DNA from: Neostapfia colusana
Taxonomy: Eukaryota; Streptophyta; Magnoliopsida; Poales; Poaceae
DNA length: 64,000 bases
Direction: 5' to 3'
Assembly: GCA_030760725.1 (NCBI GenBank)
Contig: JASWHV010000019.1
Coordinates: 37,451,944 to 37,515,943, forward strand
In this document: one piece after another, positions 1-10,767 of the stretch
Layout: each line of letters starts with the position of its first letter
Numbering within the stretch: the first letter of the stretch is position 1
Program-made: the position numbers and the translations under genes
The notes under the pieces: model-generated
What the model saw: only the letters and a program-made list of their open reading frames with translations
What the model was told of the DNA's origin: nothing
Database searches by the model: none

Positions 1-1381
1 GTGACTGAGCGTGCCCGCCATGACCGCTCTTGATAGAGCTCAGAATTCATCACTCCTAGACAGTTTCACATCATGGATGCAGAAAGGAACTTGATCGCCG
101 GCTAGTCCAGCGTATATGTGCAAGATTTGATAACCACCGAAAGATCATAGAGCGAGAATTTGAAGAAACCGTACCGGAAGCTCAGTTTAAGGTTGCCGGA
201 GCAAAAACTGAGAATTCGCCGGCGAGAGTTCATGGTGTGGCTTGAGCTTCAGATGGAAGCAGTGTGGAGTCCGTGCGCTCCTTTTGCCGCCCTTGCTCGG
301 CCGTGGAAGTGGCTGTAGTAGTGTGCTGCCCACGTGAGACCGATCGCCGTCCTTCAGCTAAACTGCGGCGGTCGTCGTTGATCACGGGAACAGGGGCCGA
401 AACCCGGTGGTTCAGGCATTGGGAGGGTGGTGCTCGAGCTCAGGACGTTGCTTGGCAACTCGGAGAGGCGAGGACACGATTGTTTGCTTTGTTTTCCCGA
501 TCGACCGAGAGCTCGGGAAGAAAAGGAATGGCGCCGCCCAGTGTCGCTCGCGGGGATAAGAAGGCACCCGGTCTTCACCCCGCTGAGGCGGTGACGGTCA
601 CGTGGGGGCGCGAGCAGGCCGCCTGGGCGCCAGCGCGCGTAGAGGGGAAGCAGCTGGTGGCGCCGGTGGCTGCTCGGTGGCGCAGCCGACAGCTGCTCGG
701 TGGAATTTCCCACCGAGGCTGTGACTTTGTGTACAAGTTTTGCCTCCTCCTCTCTATGACATGTGAGTCCCACCCGGGGTTTTAACCTCTAAAATTTAGT
801 CCTAATCACTGTTGTAAACAGTGAGCCCCATAATACCCCTGGTGATTCAAATTATCCACCCATGAGCCATTTGAATTGAGTAGAATTCAAATTGGGTTTG
901 TTTTGAATGAATTTCAGCACAAGTTCAGTTTTGAATTCAAATAAAGTTTGAACTTGTCTCACTTAGCTCATGTCAAGATCAACTCCAAATGGAGTGAAAA
1001 TTGGTGTGTGAGCTCACAAAAATGTGCTGAATAAGAATATGCCTCCCACTTTTGAATTCATGGGATAAAAACAGTTTGAATTTGAATATGGTTTCAAACT
1101 GCCCTCTTTCTAGCTATACCCAAAATGACCTCAGAAAGGTTTTGAACTTGGGTGAAACTTGGCATGGACATCCTTAGCAATGTGTAGGAGTTTTCATATG
1201 TCCAGCCCCCCTATATCACATGTGGGAAATACCACTTTTGCAATATGTGAGTTTGTTTTTCTAATGAGCATGTTGATGGTGGTTACTTGCTCTTCCTTTG
1301 TGTTCATCAACCTTACTCAAATGAGGTGTGTGGTGTGGTGATGAACACTTCAAATATGTGTCAAAAACTGAGGCCTTTACA
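1..1381 (-). repeat. R1: 5' part of an alpha-family LTR, cut by the window edge
   Basis: Read on the minus strand, the LTR starts at 1381 with TGTAAAGGCCTCAG and runs off the left edge. It matches the first 1.06 kb of the R4 LTR, but it keeps about 320 bp of U3 (roughly 1005-1330) that both R4 LTRs lack. The 5' terminus abuts an interrupted gag at 1382, so this is the outer end of a minus-strand element whose body lies left of the window, or a solo LTR. Positions 763-773 hold the promoter-proximal GTGAGTCCCAC motif, a one-base variant of the site in the other LTRs. No gene is supported here; the open frames are chance frames of the GC-rich LTR middle. Confidence 0.85.
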
Positions 1382-1840
1382 TGAAGCACAGAAGTTGGCC
1401 CACCACGCGCTCGCTGATCCTTGGAGCTGCTGGACCGCGAACTGAGTCTTGCGCTGCTCGCTTATCTGGAGCAGCCCGAACTTCATCTCTATTGCGCGGA
1501 GCCAGTTGTCCACGTCAAGAGGTTCACCCGCCCTTGAGAATACAGGGGGATGAGTCACCAGGAAGTCGGAGTAGGAGCTCTGTTGACGCTCCTCACGGTC
1601 TTGACGTCTCTCTGGGTGAGACGTATTGGCGATAAGCGTTTGCAGCAACTCCGTGTGCTGCTGATGTGAACCCGCCATTGCCGCGACGATGTTGGCTAAT
1701 GTAACTGTTGGCAGTGGCGGTGGCGGTGTTTTCTGTTGCTGTTGCTGCTGTTGTCCCGAGGAGTCCTCGGGAGGCTGTTGGGAAGTCTCTCCCCCTTGGC
1801 TAGTACCCCCAACATCAGGGTTGGCACGAGTATGCGTCAT
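1382..1840 (-). pseudogene. gag: R2 gag, N-terminal fragment
   Basis: Capsid-type Gag of the beta family. The start codon is at 1840 on the minus strand and is preceded by an acceptor-like TTTCAG. The protein opens with a low-complexity Q- and P-rich stretch (a run of glutamines, then PPPPLP). The conserved gag segment follows, with SYSDFLVTHPPVFSRAGEPL, then DNWLRAIEMKF and SAWWANF. About 153 codons are intact before the R1 LTR cuts the frame in the gag core at 1382. The paralogue in R6 at 33180 continues through the same region. Loss of the rest of gag and all of pol makes it non-functional. Identity is firm; only the fragment's expression is unknown. Confidence 0.85.
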
Positions 1841-2108
1841 TCTGAAATTCAAAACAGCAGCGATTAGCACATGTCTTACTTAAAATTCCATATGCAACAG
1901 TAGGTATTGAAGTGACACATGAATAATTTGCACAACATTCACATATATTGATAAAGCATAAACTTTATACAAGATACATTATTCTCGGGTCTCCAAGAAG
2001 TCGTGCTCATGTCGTCACTATACATACGCTACTGTCTACATGGCATGTCACCGATTACAAAATTTGGGCTACACTACCATAGCTGCCCTACATGGCAACT
2101 GTAACCCC
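1841..2108 (-). other. R2 spacer between pre-gag ORF1 and gag
   Basis: This AT-rich noncoding spacer of 268 bp has no open frame. It is shared with R6 (32906-33179), including the GTATAAAGTTTATGC-type block at 1955-1975. It ends in a pyrimidine-rich tract and TTTCAG just before the gag start codon. Confidence 0.6.
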
Positions 2109-3052
2109 CTACTCGGAGTAGAACTCGACCTCCTGCGGGTCGTCCTCCTCCGGTACCTCTGCTGGTGGCTCTGGATCTACCACCTCTTCTCCCATCCCGG
2201 GTTCTCCCATTGCTGGAAGGCCCAAGACCACCGGTATGCCCAATACCGGAGGTACGAGGTCCTGCAAAGCATGCACCTCGTCCATGGCCTGGTTGTAATC
2301 TTCTTCCCAGCCTTGGCCTTCCTCAATAGCGTCGTCTCGCTCTTGAGCAAGGTCCTCGTTCTGCTGGGTCAGATTCTGTACCAATTCTTGCAATGCCGCG
2401 ATGTCAACAAGGCTCTTCTTCTTTGCCTTCTTTAGATGACGCAACTGATTGTGTTGTTCATTCAGTCATTTGATCGTCGGAAGGAGCACATTACGGAGTG
2501 CGCTGTGAGCACTCTCGAAATGGTCTCCAAGGCTTGTGCTCTCCTTGAGCCTTGTGGCGAGATGCTCCATATGAACAGCTTGGCTGTCTGTCACGGCGTT
2601 TCCCGCCCTCGTCTGGAGGCTGAGATTTGCCTCCGCGGGGTTGTACCTTGGGCAACTCGGGTCTGTTGCCTCCAGGTACCTCTCTTCCCACACATGCTGA
2701 GCCCGTCCCTCCACCGGAACGAGCGTGTATGGAGTGCCCTCCATAGCCTGCACGTGTAGTTGGCAGAAACGTGACATAGTGTCACGGGCTGCCACTTGCC
2801 ACATCCCTTCCGGTTGTCTTCCTCTCACCGTGACGGTGAACGGCACCCAACCGGGTGGCGTAGGTCCTGCAGGAACTTCGACATGGATTGTCCACGTCTT
2901 GTTCCCCTCTTCGCCTTCTTCCTTGGCGAAGTACTGCGGCATCTGGTTGTATCCGAATATTGAAGCATCTGCCTCAATGCTTCCGGATAGCCGTTGCGGT
3001 GAGAACAGTGGGACACCACCCACCTGTTCTCCAACTGCTTATCTGCTGTCAT
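2109..3052 (-). pseudogene. R2 pre-gag ORF1 (about 314 codons), broken
   Basis: This extra sense ORF lies between the leader and gag and is shared with R6 (31961-32905) and R3 (8475-8586). The start codon at 3052 directly follows a TTTTTACAG-like acceptor. The N-terminal half is a compact, W-rich globular-looking region (EEGNKTWTIHVEV, then GWVPFTVTVRG, then SRFCQLHVQAMEGTPY). A lysine-rich linker (KKAKKKS) leads into a heptad-like coiled coil (LQELVQNLTQQNEDLAQERD). The tail is very acidic and proline-rich. A one-base deletion near 2961 shifts the frame, and a CGA-to-TGA stop lies at 2466-2468. I do not recognise the fold. Similar ORFs upstream of gag occur in other grass chromovirus-like elements, but the function is unknown. 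Confidence 0.75.
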
Positions 3053-4538
3053 CTGTAAATATATATTTGATAAATGTCAAATATTTATTTAAACAGTAAA
3101 CCATTAAGTTATAACATAAGACATGTCATTGAACCCATAAAACTTGGAAACATAGTTCAAATTTAAACAAATTTGACTGCTGATCTGCTGTTCCTATGAC
3201 AGCACTGACCAGTTTCCATTTCAACCTGATTCAGGCAATGTTAAAGCAAAACCAATTCTGGAGCTCAACATCAAAGTTAAAGCTAACTTCAATCGCTTTC
3301 CAGAAAGTATTTTATTGGCCTAAGATCTGTCCTGGTTCAAAAGTTATGAGATGTCAAAGTTAACAGAATTTCTGGAGAAATTTGGACAGCACCTCCCTGC
3401 TTTAGGTACTGATTTGATCCAAGAATCCCAGTTAATTCTGTTCCTAATCTGACAAAACTTTCTATTACAAAGTTGTAACCCATCTCATAAGCTTTCCGGA
3501 ACTACCTCATTTTCTATTTTTTTGGATTTTTAAGCAGGAAGTTATGCTTAAATTACAGAGAGTTTACAGAGAGTCTTTACTCTGTCCTGTTTTCTGGACA
3601 GTTTCAACTCTACTGCACTTTTCGAGTGGTTAAGGGATGAAACACCTCTGGACCTCAACAGAAGAGTTGTAAAGCTCTTCCAAATCTTTCCGGAAATGTA
3701 TCATATGACCCTGTCCTCGAAAGAACTCAACCTCTAACCTCTGATTAACTTCAGCCTTAATTCAGCTGAAAACAGAGTGTTCTGTCCTTATCAACCTATA
3801 AGTAGAAAACTTGTTAACTTTGAATGTCCTGATTAAGGGAAGAGGTTACAACAAGTTTTAATGCTTTGGATCAAAACCTCCAAATTTTTTTTACAATGAA
3901 GTTGTTCATTTAGTTGGGTGTGACGTCGATGCGTCACCAGAGCATGTCGGTACTACGTCCTCACAAAGAAAAACCTATACCGGACTTAGCCGGCTTCGTT
4001 AATTCAGGCACTAAACGTCACTTGCACACGAATGCTACACGTCTATCGTTTCATGGTCAGGCTACCTGCAGAAACTCAAACAATCGTCAGACTCAGCTGC
4101 ACACCGAGCCCGGAATCCATACAGTTCGTACACCCGGCCGTCATCACTCGCCCGGATGTTCTCAAGCCAAACACGCCTTGAGTTACGTGTTCACGTTTCA
4201 TACCACGTGACGGGGTCTCCCAAATTGCACCACGCACGCCAGAGACAGACGTTGCTCGAATACCCCAAACGACATGAAGAGTCGTAGAGGATATCAAAGC
4301 GGGTCGGGTTACCTGCCACCCGTGGGGCTCCACCCTTCAGCTTGTGCGCACTGGTGGACAGCGCTTACGTGCACCCCCCAAGACATAAACGTCCCGAGAT
4401 GCACGATTTTCTGACATAGACAAATAGGTTAGTATGCCACTTTCTATACGCTAATAACATCCTTATACGGGCTACTAACTTGTTCCTCACTGGATTTTTG
4501 AAAAAGATGACCTTTGTAGTGCGTTAAACCTCAAGCGA
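3053..4538 (-). other. R2 untranslated leader (PBS to ORF1)
   Basis: About 1.5 kb between the PBS and ORF1. No long coding frame is supported. It matches the R3 and R6 leaders and contains the conserved leader hairpin at 4191-4210. The ORF1-proximal part is AT-rich; the PBS-proximal part is GC-balanced. Confidence 0.7.
4191..4210 (-). other. R2 leader hairpin
   Basis: Inverted repeat TCACGT / ACGTGA around an 8-base loop, next to a GGGGTCTCC flank. The same hairpin, with different but paired stem bases, occurs in every leader in this window. Confidence 0.65.
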
Positions 4539-4550
4539 GCTCTGATACCA
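4539..4550 (-). other. R2 primer-binding site (initiator Met tRNA)
   Basis: On the minus strand it reads TGGTATCAGAGC, complementary to the 3' end of plant initiator tRNA-Met. It begins four bases after the LTR end, the spacing also seen in R3, R6 and R8. Confidence 0.9.
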
Positions 4551-4784
4551 GCGCTGACACGACCCCACGGTCTTGTCGAGCCAGGATCATGCTGAGGGGT
4601 GCTGCGTTGCACAGCTCCGGATAACACACATCAAAGGTACAAAACGGAAGCAAAGTTTATATTACATAAAGTAGTTTAGGAACATGTTTACAGCAAAATA
4701 TGTCCAGCCTACACTCACGGGCGTAGACTACGCATCAAGTTCACGTTCAGCCCTTGAACGTGTCCTTGCTAGCACACACGCACA

Positions 4785-4873
4785 CTAACTCTGCGGCGTG
4801 CACGGCTCCCACTCAACGGGGTTCCCCTCCTGGGGTTCCGTCTCCTCTTCGGGAGCCCCTTCCTCATAGAACC
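4785..4873 (-). other. R2 LTR candidate exon b
   Basis: On the minus strand the block follows TTTTGCAG and opens in phase 1. It encodes an acidic peptide of the type GFYEE...EWE...TP and stops at 4785-4787. The length is 89 nt, as in R3 and R6. Confidence 0.5.
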
Positions 4874-5856
4874 CTGCAAAAGCTTTAAACACAAGCAGTG
4901 AGCACGAAGGCTCAGCAAGTCTGACCCGTCTCACCTAAACATGGAACTTCTACATGAGGGTTGATAGGTTAAATGAGGTAAAAATCATTTGCAAGGACTC
5001 GCCTAATTAGTAGAACCTTACTTTCAAGTTTTAGCAGCAGGTTGTGGAGAACCTTACGCTAAGGCACATGAGAGAGCCGCAATCAAACAAGAAACGCATT
5101 TCTCTCATGTACTTTGCCCAAAGTTGAAAAGAACTTTAGTTAGCTCTAAACTACAGCAAATCATTAGCAATCAGAGTCCATCTTTCAATCAGCAACATTT
5201 TAACATGTAACTAGCCTGTTCTTTCTATGTCACGGTACAGTGAACAAGTGGTACTCACTGACCGCGAGGGACGGCGATTATAATCGATTTACACCTGCAG
5301 GGTTACCCGAACAACCCGTCACGTACGCCCATACTCGATGTTGCCTACAACAACCATCACGGACGCCGTACGCAACTACCTTTCACTCGTCAGCCAAATG
5401 TTGAACCGGTCCAATCGTCCCGAGCAAGAGGTCTCTGCACGCGCATCTCAGTGCCGCCAGCCGATTTACACCTCAAGCTCTCAACCTACCCTCTGAACGA
5501 CCAGCTATGCCTCAACACCCAGCTACCAGGGTTACATCAGTTTCCCGGTTCCCATATAGCCCGTAGGTCTTCGGTACTGTTCTAGCTTGTTCAATAGGCC
5601 CGCACACGGCTCGGTCCTCAATCGACACAAGCGGAGCTACCGCACACAGGCCCCAAAGTCCTGTTGCCCTTACTCTCCGCTCGGTCTCATCTTTCTTGCC
5701 ATGTGTATCATGTGCTATCTCTACCCGAGTCGAGTGCCTCTAGCCTATGCTCGCGAGTAGTTCCAACTACTCGACTTGTACCGAATCCTACCCTAACTTA
5801 GCTTTGCAGTAGCTAACGGGGTTTGCAATCCTAAACCCAACCCATGATTTTCTTGG

Positions 5857-6069
5857 CTATGCAATTGGGTTTTCAAACAAGACTCTAATGCAAAGAATCA
5901 TAATAATCAAGTAAGTGCTCAAAACAATAAAAATTTGTAAAACGGTTAATGCAAACCGGAGCTTGCCTTGCTGCTCTCGGTCACAGGCTAGCTGTTCCTC
6001 CGGAGTAACGAAGTCTAGGACTTCGGGTTCCTCCTCGACCTTAGCGACTACATGATAGAAGAGGTACAT
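5857..6069 (-). CDS. R2 LTR small ORF (70 aa) with acidic head and hydrophobic tail
   Basis: An intact frame inside the LTR, from ATG at 6069 to the stop at 5857. Residues 8-36 are acidic (EEEPEVLDF, TPEEQ). Residues 37-65 form one long hydrophobic segment (FALTVLQIFIVLSTYL onwards) that could span a membrane. The R6 LTR keeps the same 70-codon frame (29080-29292) with mostly conservative changes, which is notable for sequence inside an LTR. The acidic part coincides with candidate exon a (6047-5967). The hydrophobic part would be present only if the GC-AG intron is retained. It could equally be chance, since alpha and gamma LTRs lack the in-frame ATG and the tail. Function unknown. Confidence 0.4.
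   Translation of the reverse strand: MYLFYHVVAKVEEEPEVLDFVTPEEQLACDREQQGKLRFALTVLQIFIVLSTYLIIMILCIRVLFENPIA
5967..6047 (-). other. R2 LTR candidate exon a
   Basis: 81 nt, preceded by CATGTAG and followed by a GC donor (CAAG then GCAAGC). It is open in phase 1 at both ends and encodes the EEEPEVLDF...TPEEQ acidic block found in all four LTR families. Confidence 0.5.
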
Positions 6070-7856
6070 GTATCAATTTAAATGCATTTGTATTAAGTTT
6101 GAAGTTGTGAAGTCTATAACTCTCACTAGACAGACCCAATGACTGTGAAACTTTTACTGTGGCTTGTTACAACCTAAATAGAGACTTGGTCAAGTTTTAG
6201 TTGCAGCAAAGCTCATTTGAGCCCTCCACAATTAATTATGTACTTAACCTTAATTGAAGGCTTTTAGGGTGTTCTATGGATTTTCATGAAACAAACTATG
6301 ACTTTCTGAAAACTAGATTTTCAGGGGGTTCTAATGGAGTTTGTCTCACTTAATTTGAAGGTTCCTAGCTAAAGATATGAGCTAAACAATTTCAGAGAAA
6401 ATTCTGAAAATGTTTCTGAACATTTTCTATTTTCTCTGGAACAGTTTTACTAATCACACCATTAGGTGGATCAAATGAGCTCAAATGGATCTGAAATTTT
6501 TCTGGTAGTTCAGGGATATTTTGGTGAACATTCCAGCAAAATTTCAGGATTTTCCTCCAAAGGGTTCTCCAGTTAAAATTCCAAACATTTTAAATTTTGA
6601 GGAATTAATTCTGGAGAAATAAGGATTTTCATGAAGTGAAACTTGATTTGCTGGAAAGTGCTCAGAGAGATGAATCCAACAAAATTTGGTTCACTCGATT
6701 TGGAGTTTTCTAGCCCAAGTTATGAGGATTTGAAATTTGAACTGAAACTGAAATTTGGGGAAAAGTTTAAACTCCTGCTCGTGGGCCCCGCACACAGTGC
6801 GTCGTCTCCCTCCTCGCGCCAACTGCGCGGCGGCGGCGATCTCCGCGACCTTCACCGGAATTGAGTTCCTGGCCACCCCCCGGCCCGAAACTCGCCACCT
6901 GCCCCTTTACTGACCCCCTGGACTCGATGGTGGGATCGTCGGCCGCCGGCGATGACCGGAAACCCGTGCGCACCAGTGACAGCACCTGCTAGGGTTCCGG
7001 TGAGGTCGGTTCCGCTCTCCCGTGCACCAAATCGATCGGAAATCGGGCGGAGAGCATCAGTAGAGCATGGGGAACACGAACCAGGGCTGGGTGGAAGCTA
7101 GAAATACCGGCAACTATGCTCTCGACGGTGAGCTGAGGTGCTCAGCCATGGCGGCGGGGAAAACGGCCATATCATGGCCGATTCTCGATGGTTTTCTCTG
7201 ATTCCAGTTCGAGCGTGGGCGCTATCGTGCGTAGAAGCTACTAGGTAACGAGCTTGTCCAACCCTCGCGTATAGAGCACGAATTTCACCCGAAGGTGAGC
7301 TCGGTCCTTATGAACTGATCAAGAGTAAATTTGGAAATTCTCGGCCGAGGGTTGATCAATCGCCAAACGGCTTTCGGCTACTCCATCTATATACAATCAC
7401 ACACCTTTCTTGTGTAGAGAAGAGTACGTGACAACGGCTGTGTTGTGCTGTCCACGAGAGCCCGATCGGCGGTGATGCTCGGTCCGCCGGAGAAACGGTT
7501 TTCTATAGCTCGAGGACGCTTGCTCACTGGCAAACATGGGGTCTAGGAGGTTGCTCACGATCTCCCGGTGCCATTTTGCTGTGGAGGAGGCTGTGCTCGC
7601 GAGTGATCGGACTTGATCAAGCGTGAGCTCGAGCGGCGGCGGTTGCAGTGGAAGAACAGGCCGAGTGCGTCGGTAGCTCGGGGAATAGGTGATGGGAGCA
7701 CGCCGGGGAGGGGATAAGAAGCCCGGCGACTGGTCTCCGGCTTGGGGCACGCAGCAGGAGCTGGCGCCGGCTGCCCCCCGGTGGCGCGCGCGCACTGCAC
7801 CCGGGAACCGAGTGAGCTGTGTTTCAGTCGGTTTGTTTTGAAGTAGTGGCTGACAT

Positions 7857-7867
7857 GTGGGTCCCAC
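7857..7867 (-). promoter_or_regulatory. R2 U3 TCP-type site
   Basis: GTGGGWCCCAC palindrome about 610 bp into the LTR, with a CTTATCCCC TATA-like stretch downstream near 7712-7720 (minus strand). The core GGNCCCAC matches the known binding site of plant TCP transcription factors. Function is inferred from position and conservation. Confidence 0.4.
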
Positions 7868-8474
7868 TTCCAATTTTAACCTCTGAAATTTACTCCTAAT
7901 CACTGTTGTAAACAGTGAGCCCCATAATACCCCTGGTAATTCAAATTATTCACCCATGAGCCATTTGAATTGAGTAGAATTCAAATTGGGTTTGGTTTGA
8001 ATGAATTTCAGCACAAGTTCAGTTTGAATTCAAATAAAGTTTGAATTCGTCCCACTTAGCTCATGTCAAGATCAACTCCAAATGGAGTGAAAATTGGTGT
8101 GTGAGCTCACAAAAATGTGCTGAATAAGAATATGCCTCCCACTTTTGAATTCATGGGATAACAACAGTTTGAACTTGAATATGGTTTCAAACTGCCCTCT
8201 TTCTAGCTATACCCAAAATGACCTCAAAAAGGTTTTGAATTTCAGGGTGAAACTTGGCATGGACATCCTTAGCAATGTGTAGGAGTTTTCATATGTCCAG
8301 CCCACCTATATCACATGTGGAAAATACCACTTTTGCAATATGTGAGTTTGTTCTCTAATGAGCATGTTGATGGTGGTTACTTGCTCTTCATGTGTTCATC
8401 ATCTTTCCTAAAATGAGGTGTGTGTGTATGGTGATGAACACTTCAATTATGTGTCAAAAACTTAGGCCCTTACA

Positions 8475-8586
8475 TCTGGTTCTATCCGAAATATTGAAGC
8501 ATCTGCCTCAATGCTTCCGGATAGCCGCTGCGGTGAGAACACTGGGACACCACCCACCCGTTCTCCAACTGCTTATCTGCTGTCAT
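8475..8586 (-). pseudogene. R3 pre-gag ORF1, N-terminal 37 codons
   Basis: The start codon is at 8586, directly after TTTTTACAG. The first residues match ORF1 of R2 and R6 (MTADKQLEN, then the QMLQYFG region). A TAC-to-TAG change makes a stop just before the R2 LTR interrupts the frame at 8475. It shows where R2 inserted. Everything downstream of this point in R3 is not in the window. Confidence 0.7.
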
Positions 8587-9197
8587 CTGTAAAAATATAT
8601 TTGAGAAATGTCAAATATTTATTTAAACAGTAAACCATTGAGTTATAACATAAGACATGTCATTGAACCCATAAAGCTTGGAAACATAGTTCAAATTTTA
8701 ATCAAATTTGACTGCTGATCTGCTGTTCACATGACAGCCCTGACTAGTTTCCATTTCAACCTGATTTAGGCCCTGTTAAAGGCAAAACTAATTCTGGAGC
8801 TCAACATCAAAGTTAAAGCTAACTTCAATAGCTTTCCATAAAGTATTTTCTTGGCCTAAGATCTGGAGAAAATTGGACAGCACCTCCCTGTGTTAGGTAC
8901 TGATTTGATCCAAGAATTCCTGTTAATTCTGCTCCTAATCTGACAAAACTTTCTGTTACAAAGTTGTAACCCATCTCATAAGCTTTCCAGAACTACCTCA
9001 TTTTCTATTTTTGGATTTTTATGCAGGAAGTTATATTCAATTTACAGAGAGTTTACAGAGACCCTTTGCTCTGTCCTGTTTTCTGGACAGTTTCAACTCC
9101 ACTGCATTTTTCGATTGGTTAAGGGATGAAAAACCACTGGACCTCAACAGAAAAGTTGTAAAGCTCTTCCAAAGCTTTTAGAAATGTATCATATGAC

Positions 9198-9202
9198 CCC
9201 AA
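9198..9202. other. R4 target-site duplication, left copy
   Basis: CCCAA directly before the R4 LTR start; the identical five bases follow the 3' LTR at 23170-23174. Confidence 0.95.
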
Positions 9203-9484
9203 TGTAAGGGCCTCAGTTTTGGCACACATTTGAAGTGTTCATCACCACACCACACCAATTTTCACTCCATTCGGAGTTGATCTTGACATGAGCTAAGTGG
9301 GACGAATTCAAACTTTATTTGAATTCAAAACTGAACTTGTGCTGAAATTCACTCAAACCAAACCCAATTTGAATTCTATTCAATTCAAATGGCTCAGGGG
9401 TGAATAATTTGAATCACCAGGGGTATTATGGGGCTCACTGTTCACAACAGTGATTAGGAGTAAATTTCAGAGGTTAAAACCCCG

Positions 9485-9495
9485 GTGGGACCCAC
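9485..9495 (+). promoter_or_regulatory. R4 5' LTR TCP-type site
   Basis: GTGGGACCCAC, followed by ATGTCA. The 3' LTR copy is at 19686-19696. The motif lies about 200 bp upstream of the TATA-like CTTTAT in the R4 LTRs and is kept in other LTR families in this window. Confidence 0.4.
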
Positions 9496-9694
9496 ATGTC
9501 ATAGAGGGGAGAAGGAGAAACTTGCACCCAAAGTCAGAGTCTCGGTGGGAAATCCCACCGAGCAGCTGTCGGCTGCGCCACCGAGCAGCTACCGGCGCCA
9601 CCAGCTGCTTCCCTCTTCGCGCGCTGGCGCCCAGGGCGGCTGGCTCGCGCCCCCACGCGACCGGCACCGCCTCAGCTGAGCAGGAGTCGGCCGG

Positions 9695-9700
9695 CTTTAT
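9695..9700 (+). promoter_or_regulatory. R4 5' LTR TATA-like element
   Basis: CTTTAT before a GC-rich tract. Other LTRs have CTTTATC or CTTATCCCC at the equivalent place (R6 27303-27309, R11 near 62886). A start of transcription shortly downstream would make the R region over 3 kb. This is weak evidence. Confidence 0.3.
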
Positions 9701-10693
9701 CTTCTCGCAGGCGAACCCGAGCAGCGGCATTGTTTCTCGCCGCAGCTCTCTGCTCAATCGGGAAAACCAGCAAAACAATCTCCTCCTTTGTCCCTGAGCT
9801 GCTAGACAGCCACCTGAGCTCGCACTCCACCTCTCCAACGCCAGAAACCTCGAGCTCCGACCTCCTTTGCCCAAAAACGATCGCCACCGCGGCGACCTAG
9901 CCTCAGCCGAGAGTCAGGCGCCCGTGGGCAGCGTTCCACAGGTGTTTTCACGGTCCAGCGAGAGAGGCAACAGGAGCGCGCGACCACCGTGCGGCTCTCC
10001 TCCAAGTTTGGAAGCCAACCGTGAAGAACCCGCAGAGAATTTCTAGTTTTTGCTCCGGCGACCGTAACCCAAGCTTCTGGTACGGTTTCTTTAAATTCTC
10101 GCTCTATGATTTTTCGGAGGTCATCAAATCTTACACATAGACGCTGAACTAGCCGGCGATCAAGTTCTTTTCTGCATCCGTAGCGTGAAACTGTCTAGGA
10201 GTGACGAATTTCGAGCTCGATCGAGGGCGGTCATGGCGGGCACGATCGGTCACACGGTGCCGACCGACTTGCCGCCATCCCTGAACCCTTTTGACACCTT
10301 GTCGAGCTTCCTAGAGGTACACTGATGCTGTAGGGCCGTTTGTTCGAGGTGTTGGCGGGTTTAGAAACCACGGTCGACGGTGTCGAACCTCAACCGAGGC
10401 AGCGGCACGTCGCCGAGCTATTTCCGGTCACCCCCAGCCCGACCTGACACCACCGACGTGTTCCTCGACGTCGACAACCCCCTGGCGGCGAGTTTCAGCC
10501 CCTGGGAGGTCCGGCAGCGGCGAGCCGGCGAGCCCCGAGCCTGCTCCGGCGAGGTCAGCGGCGCGGGCGTGAGAGAACGGCGGGAGGAAGACGAAGCCGG
10601 CTGGCCCACGTGTCAGCGGCTGAAGAATTTAAACCGGGACCGGGTGTGGCCGGGGATCGGCTGTGCTGGCGCGCAAATACCCTGTGAGCTCTA

Positions 10694-10767
10694 GTGTGCC
10701 GGACACCTCCGCGCTCGACACGTGTGGTATCTCCGGTGTGCCGGACACCTCCGCGCTCGACACGTGT
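10694..10767 (+). repeat. R4 5' LTR 32-bp direct duplication with CACGTG cores
   Basis: Two near-identical 32-bp units (10694-10725 and 10736-10767, period 42), each ending in CGACACGTGT. The 3' LTR has the same pair near 20895-20968. Other LTRs have a single copy of the CACGTGT site (R6 about 28355, R11 about 63902). Confidence 0.8.

Larger units (their letters stand above)
1382..8474 (-). mobile_element. R2: beta-family Ty3/gypsy element, 5' part only
   Basis: In minus-strand order this fragment has a 5' LTR (8474-4555), PBS, leader, pre-gag ORF1 and the first 153 codons of gag, where R1 interrupts it. Pol and the 3' LTR are outside the window or lost. The LTR 5' end at 8474 lies directly against ORF1 of R3, so R2 inserted into R3 in the same orientation. 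ORF1 carries a frameshift and a stop, so the copy is dead. Confidence 0.85.
4555..8474 (-). repeat. R2 5' LTR, beta family (3.9 kb)
   Basis: A complete LTR reading TGTAAGGGCCTAAG at 8474 to GTGTCA at 4555 on the minus strand. It has a U3 with the GTGGGTCCCAC site (7857-7867) and a GC-rich middle (about 6780-7800). Two coding-like exons lie at 6047-5967 and 4873-4785, with the conserved block at 5601-5628 between them. R6 carries the same LTR in the other orientation. Confidence 0.9.
8475..9202 (-). mobile_element. R3 (left part): ORF1 start and leader of a beta element
   Basis: This minus-strand beta element is interrupted by R2 on the left and split by R4 on the right. It resumes at 23170. 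The sequence at 9186-9197 continues directly into 23175 onwards when compared with the uninterrupted R2 leader around 3700-3725. Confidence 0.85.

Noticed and set aside
264..785. 173-codon open frame on the plus strand in R1
   Set aside because: It lies antisense in the GC-rich middle of an LTR. The frames in the matching part of the R4 LTR do not give the same protein, and there is no domain.
2040..2435. 131-codon plus-strand frame
   Set aside because: It is the opposite-strand shadow of the R2 pre-gag ORF1.
9467..9874. Open frames on the minus strand of both R4 LTRs (also 19635-20075)
   Set aside because: They are repeated only because the LTRs are copies of each other. GC-rich composition explains the absence of stops, and other families do not keep the frame.
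10233..10316. ATG frame of 28 codons ending at an AG/GT donor in the R4 LTR, as first exon of the LTR gene
   Set aside because: It ends in phase 0, whereas exon a needs phase 1, and the beta LTR does not keep the same frame. The first exon stays unresolved.
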